A stretch of DNA of 64,000 nucleotides from Achromobacter xylosoxidans (GTDB taxonomy: Bacteria > Pseudomonadota > Gammaproteobacteria > Burkholderiales > Burkholderiaceae_B): the NCBI RefSeq assembly GCF_014490035.1, contig NZ_CP061008.1:3968001-4032000 (forward strand), read 5' to 3'. Every line of letters starts with the position of its first letter. Position 1 is the stretch's first letter. Shown here one piece after another: positions 18,574 through 26,566 of this stretch. The translations under genes were made by a program, and so were the position numbers. The notes beneath the pieces are model-generated. The model was given only the letters and a program-made list of their open reading frames with translations, did not search any database and was not told the DNA's origin.

Positions 18574-20396
18574 TGCCCTGCTCCTTGCGCGGCCGGCGCG
18601 CCGCCGGCGTAAATGGTGCGCACCAGTTCTGATTCCACGACCTCGCGGAATCCTCCGTCCATGACGATGCGGCCCTGGTGCAGGACCACAATGCGCGTCG
18701 CGATCTCCTTGACGAAATCCAGGTCATGTTCCACCAGCAGGCAGCACAGGCCATAACGGTGCGCCAGGGACGACAGCACGTGGCCGATCTGCAGGCGTTC
18801 GGCCTTGCTCAGCCCGGCGGTGGGCTCGTCCAGCAGCACGATGCCCGGTTCCAGCGCCAGCACCATCGCCAGCTCCAGGGCCTGCTGCTGTCCATGCGAC
18901 AGGTCGCGCGCCACGTGGTCCAGGCAGTGGTCCAGGCCGGTCACGCGCAATGTCTCCAGCGCATAGGGCGGCAGATGCAGCGTGGGCGACCGGCGCCACC
19001 ACGACGGCCGTTCGCGCAGCGTGGTCGCGATGCGCAGGCTTTCGGCCACGGTCAGCGTATCGAACACGTTGGCATTCTGGAACTTGCGGCCCAGCCCATG
19101 GCGCACGCATTGCTCCGGTCCGTCGCGCCGCACTTCGTGGCCATAAAGTTCCAGCCTGCCCTGGGACCGCTCGGCGCCGTCCGCGATGCAGCGCATCAGC
19201 GTGGTCTTGCCGGCACCGTTGGGGCCGATCAGCCCGACCAGTTCGCCGCCGCGGGCTTGCAGGTCTATGCCTTCCAGCACCTTCAGACTCCCGAAGTGCT
19301 TGGACACGCCCGCCAGGCTCAAGGCCTGGGCCGCGCCGCCGGCTTGCCGCGCGGGGATGGCGCGCTCACCCAGCGCGGGTGTGGCCGCCCTACCCGACCT
19401 TGCGCGCCAAGGCGCGATCAGCAGGGGCAGAAGCCCCCGCGGCAGCAGCAGGATCACCAGGACGAAGGTCACCCCCAGCAGCAACTGCCAGACGAACGGC
19501 ATGTTGCCGCTGAGATAGGAGCCCGCCACATTGATGAGTATGGCTCCCAGCACCGGCCCCCAGATGGTGCCGCGCCCGCCCAGCGCCACCCAGATGATGA
19601 GTTCCGTGCCGAAGACGAAGCCCGTGAGTTCCGGCGCCACCACGCCGCTGAACGCGCCATAGCCGAAGCCCGCCAGGCCGGCCACCGCGCCGCAGGCCAC
19701 CAGCAGCGCGATGCGCCAATGGGCGGTGTTCAACCCCAAGTAGCTGCACCGCGCCTCGTTGTCGCGCAGCGCCACCAGGATGCGGCCGCCATCGCTGCGC
19801 ACCACCACCCAGGCCAGCAGCGCCACCGCGGACAGGCCTCCCGCCGCGATCACATACCAGGCCTCCAGCGACAAGTCGAAGGTTTCGTACCCCGTCAGGC
19901 CGGACGAAGAGCCGGTGTAGGTGCCGCCGGACAGCACCAGCTGCATCAGCACGATGGGCAGCACCAACGAGATCACCGTGGCGAAGAATGGCGAGGCCCC
20001 ACGGTAGAACGACAGCCAGCCGGTCACCAGCGCCAGCAACGCCGCGGCGCCCACTGCCGCCAAGGCGGCCAGCGCCGCTATCGCAGGCGAGAATCCGTAG
20101 TGCGTGAAGGCCAGGCCCGCGGCATATGCGCCCACCCCGAAAAAGGCGGACTGGCCGAAGGTCAGGTAGCCGGTGTAGCCCCACAGCACATCCACGGTGA
20201 CCGCCGCCACGGCGAAGAACAGCGCCTTGATCAGCACGTTCAGCAGATAAGTGTCGAACAGCCAGGGACCGGCCGCGGTCAGCACCAGGCAGAGCCCGGC
20301 CAGGCCCAGCAGGCTGCGGCTGCGCGCGGCCTTTTGCGCCGAGGCGTCGTCAGCGGCGCCAGCCAGCGTTTGAGGGGTCAATGCGCGGTCAGTCAT
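18570..20396 (-). CDS. Fused ABC importer permease-ATPase (LivM-LivG fusion)
   Basis: A 608-residue fusion. Residues about 25-330 are a LivM/UrtC permease with about ten hydrophobic segments and the motif GYTGYLTFGQSAFFGVGAYA. A linker leads to a LivG/UrtD ATPase (about 355-600) with Walker A GPNGAGKTT, signature LSHGQQQALELAM and Walker B IVLLDEPTAGLS. The LSHGQ form of the signature resembles UrtD. The two functions are usually separate proteins; the frame is open throughout, so this is a real fusion rather than a frameshift. It overlaps the LivH gene by eight bases. Confidence 0.92.
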   Translation of the reverse strand: MTDRALTPQTLAGAADDASAQKAARSRSLLGLAGLCLVLTAAGPWLFDTYLLNVLIKALFFAVAAVTVDVLWGYTGYLTFGQSAFFGVGAYAAGLAFTHYGFSPAIAALAALAAVGAAALLALVTGWLSFYRGASPFFATVISLVLPIVLMQLVLSGGTYTGSSSGLTGYETFDLSLEAWYVIAAGGLSAVALLAWVVVRSDGGRILVALRDNEARCSYLGLNTAHWRIALLVACGAVAGLAGFGYGAFSGVVAPELTGFVFGTELIIWVALGGRGTIWGPVLGAILINVAGSYLSGNMPFVWQLLLGVTFVLVILLLPRGLLPLLIAPWRARSGRAATPALGERAIPARQAGGAAQALSLAGVSKHFGSLKVLEGIDLQARGGELVGLIGPNGAGKTTLMRCIADGAERSQGRLELYGHEVRRDGPEQCVRHGLGRKFQNANVFDTLTVAESLRIATTLRERPSWWRRSPTLHLPPYALETLRVTGLDHCLDHVARDLSHGQQQALELAMVLALEPGIVLLDEPTAGLSKAERLQIGHVLSSLAHRYGLCCLLVEHDLDFVKEIATRIVVLHQGRIVMDGGFREVVESELVRTIYAGGAPAAQGAGQ

Positions 20397-21222
20397 GGGC
20401 GAATCCTTGAGGACGCAAACGCAGCGTCAGCGCGGCCAGGACGGCGATGGTGACGCCGCCCAGGATCGGGCTGACGTAGACGCTTACCAGCACCTGGCAG
20501 GCGCCGTAGACCAGGCAGGTCAGCAGCAGCGCGGTGATCGAATGGCCCGACACCATGACCAGCATGAAGGCGCTGACCAGCCACGGCAGCCCCATGTTCG
20601 GGTCGACGCTGGACAAGGGCGTGATCAGCGCGCCGGCCAGCGCGCCCAGCCCCGCTCCCAGGCCGAAGGTGGTGAAGCGGATGCGCTCGGCATTGATGCC
20701 CAGGCCGCGCGCCAGGTCCTCGTTCATGATCACGGCCCGGGTCCGCACGCCAAAGCGCGTGCCGCTGAGCAGCAGCGTCATGGCGGCATACATCAGCAAG
20801 GCCGCGGGCACCAGGAACAGGCGGTACGCCGAATACTCCGTGCCCAGGAAGGACACAGCGCCGTGGATGGGCGAATCCGCGAACTTCACTTCGCGCCCGA
20901 ATGCCATGGTGATGAGCTGGCCGATCACGATGCCCAGTCCCCAGGTGGCCAGGATGGCGTCCAGCGGCCGCTTGTACAGCGGCTGCACGATCAGCCGTTC
21001 CACGCCCATGCCCACCAGCACGCCGACCGCCAGCGCGAACGGCAGCGCCAGCCAGGGATTCAGCCCCAGCTGCGTCACCACCAGGCTGGCGTAGCTGCCC
21101 AGCGTAAGAATCGCGCCATGCGCAAAGTTGACGATCTTCATCACGCCGAAGATGATCATCAGCCCGGCCGTCACGATGAACAGCATGGCGGCCGTGCTCA
21201 GGATGTCCAGCAGCAAACCCAT
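20389..21222 (-). CDS. ABC importer permease (LivH/UrtB-like)
   Basis: A 277-residue integral membrane protein with about eight segments. It has the LivH signature GLMIIFGVMKIVNFAHGAIL near residue 25 and VERLIVQPLYKRPLDAILATWG in the middle. It pairs with the permease half of the downstream fusion protein. A GC-rich hairpin separates it from the solute-binding protein gene upstream, suggesting that the binding protein is made in excess. Confidence 0.93.
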   Translation of the reverse strand: MGLLLDILSTAAMLFIVTAGLMIIFGVMKIVNFAHGAILTLGSYASLVVTQLGLNPWLALPFALAVGVLVGMGVERLIVQPLYKRPLDAILATWGLGIVIGQLITMAFGREVKFADSPIHGAVSFLGTEYSAYRLFLVPAALLMYAAMTLLLSGTRFGVRTRAVIMNEDLARGLGINAERIRFTTFGLGAGLGALAGALITPLSSVDPNMGLPWLVSAFMLVMVSGHSITALLLTCLVYGACQVLVSVYVSPILGGVTIAVLAALTLRLRPQGFAHD

Positions 21223-21233
21223 ATCGCTCTCCG

Positions 21234-21258
21234 GCGCCGCCGGCAGGACCGGCGGCGC
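21234..21258 (-). promoter_or_regulatory. Hairpin between binding-protein and permease genes
   Basis: A perfect 10-bp inverted repeat (GCGCCGCCGG with CCGGCGGCGC) around a 5-base loop, without a T run. It fits a 3'-end stabiliser or partial attenuator that keeps binding-protein mRNA more abundant than permease mRNA. Confidence 0.5.
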
Positions 21259-21275
21259 TTGTCATGGCATGGCCG

Positions 21276-22442
21276 TCACTTCAGGTCCGGACACTGCGCG
21301 CCCGGGTCGACCTTGTCGAAGGTCTGCAGGATCTTGATGGAGCCGTCCTGCTGCACCTGCCCCAGGCGCATGGTCAACGCCGCGTGGCGCTGGCGGTCCA
21401 TGGTCACCGGGCCGCGCGGGCCGTCGAACGTGACTGCGCTCAAGGCCTGCACCACCTTGGGCGCATCGGTGCCGCCGGCCTTTTCGACCGCCGCCTTGTA
21501 CAGGTAGAAGGCTTCATACTGCGGCGCGGAGAATTCGTTGGCGGTCTTGGCGTCGTTGCCGAACTTCGCCTTCAGGCCGTCCAGGAATTTGCGGTTCTGC
21601 GGCGTGTCGATGCTGGTCAGGTACGAGGCCGACATGTACATGCCCACCGCCGTGTCGCCCATGGTCTTGGCCGTGCCTTCGTCGATCGCCAGATTGCCGT
21701 AGGGCATGGACAGGCCAGCAGCCTTGACCTGCTTGGCCAGGCTGACGTTGGGTCCGCCGCCGGCCGTCGAGCTGATCAACGCATCCGGGTTGGCCGAGCG
21801 TATCTTGGAGACCACCGGCGTCCAGTCGGAACCGTCGATCGGCAGGTACTCTTCGCCCACCACGCGTCCGCCCTGCTTTTCAATATATTCCCGTGTGAAC
21901 TTGAGCATGCCGCGGCCGAAGGCGTAGTCGCTGCCCACCAGGAAGAAGGTCTTGGCCTTGCGGTCCTGCATGAAGTGGTCCACCACCGGCGCGACCTGCT
22001 GTTCCGGCACCCAGCCATTCACGTGCAACCAGCGGTTGCAGGAACGGCCTTCATAGAATGACGTGTAGATATAGGGCACCTTGCCGCGCGACACGATGGG
22101 CAGCGCGGCATTGCGCGCCGCGCTGGTTTCCATGGCGATGATCGCGTCCACCTTTTTCTGGAACACCAGGGTGTCATACGCCTTCTGCGCCCCGACCGCG
22201 CCCGAGGCGTCATCGGCGATCTCCAGCACGATCTGGCGGCCCAGGATGCCGCCGGCCGCATTGATCTCGTCGGCAGCCAGTTGCGAGGCCTGCACCACGC
22301 CCGGCGCGACCACGCTGTTTGCGCCGGACAGGCCGACGGGCACGCCGATGCGCAACGGTTCGGCGGCATGCGCGCTGGCAGCGCCAGCCAGCAATGCGAC
22401 AAACGACAGGCGGATCCGGCAGCTATTCAATAGGCTCTTCAT
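21276..22442 (-). CDS. ABC importer solute-binding protein, amide/urea type
   Basis: A 388-residue periplasmic protein with a Sec signal peptide (hydrophobic stretch LSFVALLAGAASAHA, cleaved near residue 27) and a type I binding fold (RIGVPVGLSGANSVVAPGVV; ADEINAAGGILGRQIVLEIAD). It is the extracytoplasmic receptor of the importer. Its fold is shared with the AmiC-like sensor of the same operon, which lacks a signal peptide, so both probably recognise related ligands. The ligand is likely an amide, urea or small peptide derivative. Confidence 0.93.
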   Translation of the reverse strand: MKSLLNSCRIRLSFVALLAGAASAHAAEPLRIGVPVGLSGANSVVAPGVVQASQLAADEINAAGGILGRQIVLEIADDASGAVGAQKAYDTLVFQKKVDAIIAMETSAARNAALPIVSRGKVPYIYTSFYEGRSCNRWLHVNGWVPEQQVAPVVDHFMQDRKAKTFFLVGSDYAFGRGMLKFTREYIEKQGGRVVGEEYLPIDGSDWTPVVSKIRSANPDALISSTAGGGPNVSLAKQVKAAGLSMPYGNLAIDEGTAKTMGDTAVGMYMSASYLTSIDTPQNRKFLDGLKAKFGNDAKTANEFSAPQYEAFYLYKAAVEKAGGTDAPKVVQALSAVTFDGPRGPVTMDRQRHAALTMRLGQVQQDGSIKILQTFDKVDPGAQCPDLK

Positions 22443-22480
22443 GGGTTTTCTCCTTGGGGGGAACGGCCGTGGACCGTCGT

Positions 22481-23371
22481 TCAGCGTTGCCGCAGGCCTG
22501 CGGCGGCGCCCAACTGCTCGTCATAGATGTCGCGGCGCCTGTCGCGCAGCACATGGTTGAAATCATTCAACTGGCGCGCGCGGCGCGAGGCCTTCAGGTC
22601 TATGGGCGCCAGCAGCACCTCCTCCTGGTCGATGCTGGCGGGTCCTGCCGCCGTCCAACCCTGGGACCCCACGATCAGGCTGCGGCCCACGAAGGGCTGG
22701 CCGCGCTCGGTGCCGACCCGGTCGGCGCACACCACCGTCAAGCCGTTGCTGTGGGCGCCGCTCATGGTCAACGCATGGGCCATGACCGGCCCGTCGCGGG
22801 TCTGCCCCGGCATCGGCACCCAATTGGTCGGCACCGCCACGATGTCCGCGCCGCGCACCGCCAGCAGCCGGTAGACTTCGGGAAACCAGCCGTCGTAGCA
22901 GATGGCCACGCCGATGCGGCCCAGCTCGGTGTCGAATACCGGCAACCCCAGGTCGCCCGCCTCGAAGTACAGGTTCTCGTCGCCCCAGAGGTGCAGCTTG
23001 CGATAGGTCCCCAGATAGCCATCCGGGCCCGCGACCAGCGCGGAGTTGTAGAGGCGCCCGCCGGCGCGTTCCGCAATGCCCGCCACCAGGTAGATGCCCA
23101 GGCGCTGCGCCAACGCGATCCAGGCCTGCGAGCTGGGGCCTTCCGGCACGGCTTCGGCCAGGGCGTAGGCCTCATCACGGCTATCGAACATGTATCCCGT
23201 GTTGGCCAGTTCAGGCAGCACCACCAGCCGCGCGCCCTGGGCCGCGGCCTGCTCCACCAGTTCGATGGAACGCGCGATGTTGGCGGCGGTTTCGCCGATC
23301 GCGGGCTCCATTTGCACGCTGGCCACCCAGGTCACGGCGGCGGGAGAACGTTGCGGTTCCGACGCTTGCAT
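22481..23371 (-). CDS. Nitrilase-superfamily carbon-nitrogen hydrolase
   Basis: A 296-residue cytosolic hydrolase with an intact Glu-Lys-Cys triad: E54 in VLPELANTGY, K125 in RKLHLWGDE and C158 in VAICYDGWFPEVYR. The family hydrolyses amides, carbamoyl groups or nitriles; the motif set resembles amidase and N-carbamoyl hydrolase branches more than true nitrilases. It is the first gene of the operon, after a leader with promoter, palindrome and terminator, and occupies the place of amiE in the classical amidase operon. GGAG precedes the ATG at 23371. Confidence 0.93.
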   Translation of the reverse strand: MQASEPQRSPAAVTWVASVQMEPAIGETAANIARSIELVEQAAAQGARLVVLPELANTGYMFDSRDEAYALAEAVPEGPSSQAWIALAQRLGIYLVAGIAERAGGRLYNSALVAGPDGYLGTYRKLHLWGDENLYFEAGDLGLPVFDTELGRIGVAICYDGWFPEVYRLLAVRGADIVAVPTNWVPMPGQTRDGPVMAHALTMSGAHSNGLTVVCADRVGTERGQPFVGRSLIVGSQGWTAAGPASIDQEEVLLAPIDLKASRRARQLNDFNHVLRDRRRDIYDEQLGAAAGLRQR

Positions 23372-23394
23372 GCGAGCTCCATATTCAGAAATTG

Positions 23395-23440
23395 AAAACG
23401 AAAAAGCCCCCGACCACGCATTGCGTGCAAGTCGGGGGCT
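23395..23440 (-). terminator. Leader terminator ahead of the nitrilase-type gene
   Basis: Read on the minus strand, AGCCCCCGAC pairs with GTCGGGGGCT around a 16-base apical region that can itself fold (CACGC/GCGTG), then TTTTT CG TTTT. It ends 24 bases before the start codon of the first operon gene, and no minus-strand gene lies upstream for it to terminate. This is the arrangement of an antitermination-controlled leader. A short alternative hairpin at 23437-23449 (GGCT/AGCC, loop ATAGA) would use the first bases of the terminator stem. Confidence 0.85.
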
Positions 23441-23465
23441 TCTATAGCCAAGACTGTATGTTCAG

Positions 23466-23482
23466 GCAGCAATCATTGCTGC
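23466..23482 (-). promoter_or_regulatory. Leader hairpin upstream of the terminator
   Basis: GCAGCAA and TTGCTGC flank three bases, giving a 7-bp hairpin in the leader RNA about 25 bases before the terminator. It is a candidate first recognition hairpin for the ANTAR protein, although its loop does not fit the published hexaloop form (A at position 1, G at position 4) exactly. Confidence 0.5.
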
Positions 23483-23502
23483 GGGGTACTGCAAGCCGTT
23501 CA

Positions 23503-23516
23503 GGTCAATGTTGACC
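23503..23516. promoter_or_regulatory. Perfect 14-base palindrome at the predicted operon start
   Basis: GGTCAATGTTGACC is an interrupted perfect palindrome lying at the predicted transcription start of the minus-strand operon. It could be a DNA operator or a short 5' hairpin in the leader RNA. The protein that would bind is unknown. Confidence 0.45.
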
Positions 23517-23524
23517 GTGTGCGA

Positions 23525-23554
23525 ATGATAGGGAGACGCGGGTTCCTGGGACAA
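23525..23554 (-). promoter_or_regulatory. Predicted sigma-70 promoter of the hydrolase/ABC operon
   Basis: On the minus strand TTGTCC is followed after 18 bases by TATCAT. Transcription would begin near 23518 and give a leader of about 145 bases holding the palindrome, a hairpin and the terminator before the first gene. Confidence 0.5.
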
Positions 23555-23623
23555 TAAGTGCTTTCCCGGACGGCAGGACGGTCCGCCAAAACGCGCGTTC
23601 CGGCGCTGCGTCATTGCGACGCA

Positions 23624-23652
23624 TTGGGTCGTCCCACCCGGCTTGGCATAAT
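23624..23652 (+). promoter_or_regulatory. Predicted promoter of ubiC
   Basis: TTGGGT and CATAAT are separated by 17 bases. Transcription would start within a few bases of the ATG at 23661, and no Shine-Dalgarno sequence is visible, so the message may be leaderless or nearly so. Confidence 0.45.
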
Positions 23653-23660
23653 ACGCAGCC

Positions 23661-24281
23661 ATGAGCAAACCCGCAGCACACCACCCTCCCCTTGCCGCAG
23701 GCTGGCTGGCCAGCGCGCCTCCCATCCTGCCTCCTGCCCCGCGCCACTGGCTGTTCCGCCCCGGCGCGCTGACCGCCGGCTTGCGCCAGGTTGGCCAGGT
23801 GCGCCTGCGCGTGCTGGCCGAATACGCCGATGGCGCGCCGCTGGATGAAGCCCGGGCGATGGGCATCGCGCCCGGCGCGCCGGTATGGATCCGCGAGGTG
23901 CTGATGTCGGTGGACGGCGTGGACAGCGTGCCCGCCCGCAGCCTGACGCCGCTGCGCGCGTCCCACGGCGCCTGGCAAGGCATGCGCCGCCTCCTGACCC
24001 GGCCATTGGCGGACATGCTTTACCACGACAGCACGGTGGTGCGTTCGCCGTTTGCCTGCCGCCGGCTGGCCTCGCCGGTGCCGTTTCATGCCACCGCGCT
24101 GGGGGTATTGCCGACCGGGCAGCGCGACCGCGATGGCGGGCGCATCTGGGCGCGCCGCTCGGTGTTCTGGCGCCAGGGCCAGCCGCTGCTGGTGGCCGAG
24201 TGCTTCCTGCCGGCGTTCTGGGAGCTGGTTTCTGATCAACCCGTGCCGCCGCTGGTGCCGCATCAGCGCACGCCGCGCTGA
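23661..24281 (+). CDS. ubiC: Chorismate-pyruvate lyase (UbiC-like)
   Basis: A 206-residue protein that should convert chorismate to 4-hydroxybenzoate and pyruvate, the entry step of ubiquinone synthesis. Family motifs: WIREVLMSVDGV in the middle, a conserved Arg-rich centre, and IWARRSVFWRQGQPLLVAE with the glutamate of LVAECFLPAFWE near the C-terminus. It is about 40 residues longer than E. coli UbiC, mostly at the N-terminus, as is common in Burkholderiales. It stands alone, convergent with the lyase gene at 24292. Confidence 0.88.
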   Translation: MSKPAAHHPPLAAGWLASAPPILPPAPRHWLFRPGALTAGLRQVGQVRLRVLAEYADGAPLDEARAMGIAPGAPVWIREVLMSVDGVDSVPARSLTPLRASHGAWQGMRRLLTRPLADMLYHDSTVVRSPFACRRLASPVPFHATALGVLPTGQRDRDGGRIWARRSVFWRQGQPLLVAECFLPAFWELVSDQPVPPLVPHQRTPR

Positions 24282-24291
24282 CACCCCGGCC

Positions 24292-25155
24292 TCAGCCTTC
24301 GTAGCGGCGCCCGCGCTCCAGCAGTTCGGGCGTGCCGATCACGGCGTTCAGACCGTCGAAGTCCAGCATGCCCTCGCGCCACGGCGCGGTCGTGCCATGC
24401 TGGCGCAGGCTGGCGTAGTAACCCTGCAGCGTGTGCGCCACCGCGCGCGCCGTGCCGCCAGGAAAGATGACGATGCGGAATCCCAGCGCGGTCAGCGCAT
24501 CGGCGCTTTGCACCGGAGTCTTGCCGCCTTCGACCATATTGGCCAGCAGCGGCACGCGATGCGCAAAACGGCTGCACGCCGCCTGCATCTGCTCCGGCGT
24601 GCGCAACGCCTCGATGAACAGCGCGTCCGCGCCCGCTTCCAGATACGAGTCGGCGCGGTCCAGGGCGGCTTCCAGCCCTTCCACGGCCAGCGCGTCGGTG
24701 CGCGCCAGGATCAAGGTGGACGCCTGCGCGCGCGCATCCACCGCGGCGCGCAGCTTGCCGCACATTTCGGCGGCCGGGATCACGGCCTTGCCGTCCAGGT
24801 GGCCGCAGCGCTTGGGGAAGGTCTGGTCTTCCAGCTGGATCATGGCGGCGCCGGCGCGTTCCAGTCCGCGTACGGTGCGCTGCGTATTCAAGGCATTGCC
24901 GAAGCCCGTGTCGGCGTCCACGATGACGGGCGTGGCCACCCGCTCGGTGATGCGGGCCAGCGTGTCCTCGACCTCGCTGTACGTGGTGAGGCCGATATCC
25001 GAGCGGCCCAGCCGCGTGTAGGCAATGGACGCGCCCGACAGGTATAGCGCGCCGAAACCCGCCTGTTCGGCGATGAGCGCGGACAAGGCGTCGTAGACGC
25101 CGGGAGCCAGCACGGCGCCGCCGGCCAGCTGTGCTTGCAGATTCTGTTTGTGCAT
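24292..25155 (-). CDS. Isocitrate lyase/PEP mutase-family C-C lyase
   Basis: A 287-residue lyase of the PrpB/dimethylmalate-lyase type. Metal and substrate motifs are intact: SGASIAYTRLG, VDADTGFGNALN (D80, D82), IQLEDQ, and the mobile catalytic loop PKRCGHL with C117, which marks a true lyase rather than a mutase. Substrates of the branch include 2-methylisocitrate, 2,3-dimethylmalate and oxaloacetate. It is the last gene of a long operon that also encodes an aconitase-family hydratase pair, so it may cleave the substituted malate they make. Confidence 0.9.
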   Translation of the reverse strand: MHKQNLQAQLAGGAVLAPGVYDALSALIAEQAGFGALYLSGASIAYTRLGRSDIGLTTYSEVEDTLARITERVATPVIVDADTGFGNALNTQRTVRGLERAGAAMIQLEDQTFPKRCGHLDGKAVIPAAEMCGKLRAAVDARAQASTLILARTDALAVEGLEAALDRADSYLEAGADALFIEALRTPEQMQAACSRFAHRVPLLANMVEGGKTPVQSADALTALGFRIVIFPGGTARAVAHTLQGYYASLRQHGTTAPWREGMLDFDGLNAVIGTPELLERGRRYEG

Positions 25156-25168
25156 GGTTTGGAAAGTC

Positions 25169-26566
25169 CTAGGAAAGCTCGCGGCCCAGCAGGGATGCGG
25201 CCGTCGCCGCGGCGATATGGCCGCCCGCCACCGCGCTGAGCAGGCCGTTGCCGGACAGGTAGCCGGACACGTCGTTGCCCGACACGCCGCGCGCCGCGCC
25301 GCCTGCCGCCAGCAGGTTGGGCAAGGGGTTGCCCATCTGGTCCAGCACGCGGCAATGCGCGTCGATGTCCAGGCCGCCCTGCGTATGGAACAGCGCGCCC
25401 GTCACTTTGATCGCGTGGTACGGCGCTTGCAGCGCGCGCTCGAAGCGCCGGCCGAGGGCGTCGGTGGCTCCGGGCGACACCCCCGCCAGCGTCGCGCGCA
25501 GCGTGGCTTCGTCGCAGTCGATCAGGGCCGCCAGCGCCCCGACATCGGCGCAAGTCTTCAGCGCCTGGCCCATCTCTGCCTGGACGAAGTCCGGAAAGCC
25601 GCGCGCCAGCGCCAGCGTGCGGTCGTCGAATACGTTCCAGGCCACGCGGCCGGGTTGCGCCAGCACATGAACCGCGGCCTCGGAATAGCCGTGGGTCTCG
25701 TCATGAAAGCGCCGCCCCGCGCCATTGATCTGCACGCCGCCGTCCATCATCACGGCCCAGGAGATCAGTGCGCCCTGCGGCGTGGCCCAGGAGCCGTGCC
25801 CCTGGTAGCCGCCCAGGTCGGCCAGGCGCGCGCCCAGTTGCACTCCCCATTCGATCGCGCTGCCGTCGTTGCCGACATGGCCGCCGTAGACAGCCCCCCG
25901 CATGGCCGGCAGATGTGCGCCCACCATCGCGGCATTGCCGCCAAAGCCGTTGCAGGCCAGGATCAGCACGTCGCAGCCGGTCACGTCGATGGAGCCGTCC
26001 GGACGTTCGCAGCCCACCGCGGTGACGCGGCCGCCCTCGTCCGTCCAGATCTGCCGTGCCAGGGCGCGGGTCAGCAGATAGGCGCCGGCCCCGGTGGCGG
26101 CGCGCTCCAACGCGGCGACCAGGGCCGCGCCCGTGCGCTCGGGCAAGGTGTGCATGCGGCGGGCGCTGTGGCCCGGATACAGGAAGCCGTCCAGCACCTG
26201 GAAATCCAGGCCGTGGCGGGCAAGATTGTCCACTGCGGCAGCTGCCGCACCCGTGTAGGCATCGACCAGCTGCGGCGCGGCCGTGCCGCCCGCCTTGGCC
26301 TGGATGTCCGCGGCAAAGCGCTGCGCGTCGTCCTCGATGCCAGCGGCCCGCTGTACCGCCGATCCCGCCGCCGGAATGAAGCCGGACGACAAGGCGGTGG
26401 AGCCGCTGGGCGCGGCATCGCGCTCGATCAGCACGGTCTCGATGCCGGCATCGGCCAGGCGCAGCGCGGCGGTCAGGCCGCAAGCGCCGGCGCCGATGAT
26501 GGCCACCGGCACATGCATCGCGTCCGCGCCGGGAGCCAAGCCCCGCAGGACTTGCGGCGCGCTCAC
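25169..26566 (-). CDS. FAD-dependent oxidoreductase, fumarate reductase-like flavoprotein
   Basis: A 465-residue flavoprotein of the FAD_binding_2 family (fumarate reductase, tricarballylate or ketosteroid dehydrogenase relatives). The dinucleotide motif IIGAGACGLTAALRLA is at the N-terminus. GSTALSSGFIPAAGS follows, and near the C-terminus GGLDIDAHCRVLDQMGNPLP and AAGGAARGVSGNDVSGYLSG bind FAD. I took the GTG at 26566 because it overlaps the upstream stop as GTGA; the ATG at 26518 (449 residues) is a fair alternative. It probably oxidises or reduces a C-C bond next to a carboxylate in the pathway of this operon. Confidence 0.88.
   Translation of the reverse strand: MSAPQVLRGLAPGADAMHVPVAIIGAGACGLTAALRLADAGIETVLIERDAAPSGSTALSSGFIPAAGSAVQRAAGIEDDAQRFAADIQAKAGGTAAPQLVDAYTGAAAAAVDNLARHGLDFQVLDGFLYPGHSARRMHTLPERTGAALVAALERAATGAGAYLLTRALARQIWTDEGGRVTAVGCERPDGSIDVTGCDVLILACNGFGGNAAMVGAHLPAMRGAVYGGHVGNDGSAIEWGVQLGARLADLGGYQGHGSWATPQGALISWAVMMDGGVQINGAGRRFHDETHGYSEAAVHVLAQPGRVAWNVFDDRTLALARGFPDFVQAEMGQALKTCADVGALAALIDCDEATLRATLAGVSPGATDALGRRFERALQAPYHAIKVTGALFHTQGGLDIDAHCRVLDQMGNPLPNLLAAGGAARGVSGNDVSGYLSGNGLLSAVAGGHIAAATAASLLGRELS

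Noticed and set aside
23395..23440. Terminator of a minus-strand gene upstream of the nitrilase-type gene
   Set aside because: The gene upstream (ubiC) is on the plus strand and points away, and the minus-strand frames opposite ubiC show no real protein. A leader terminator is the better reading.
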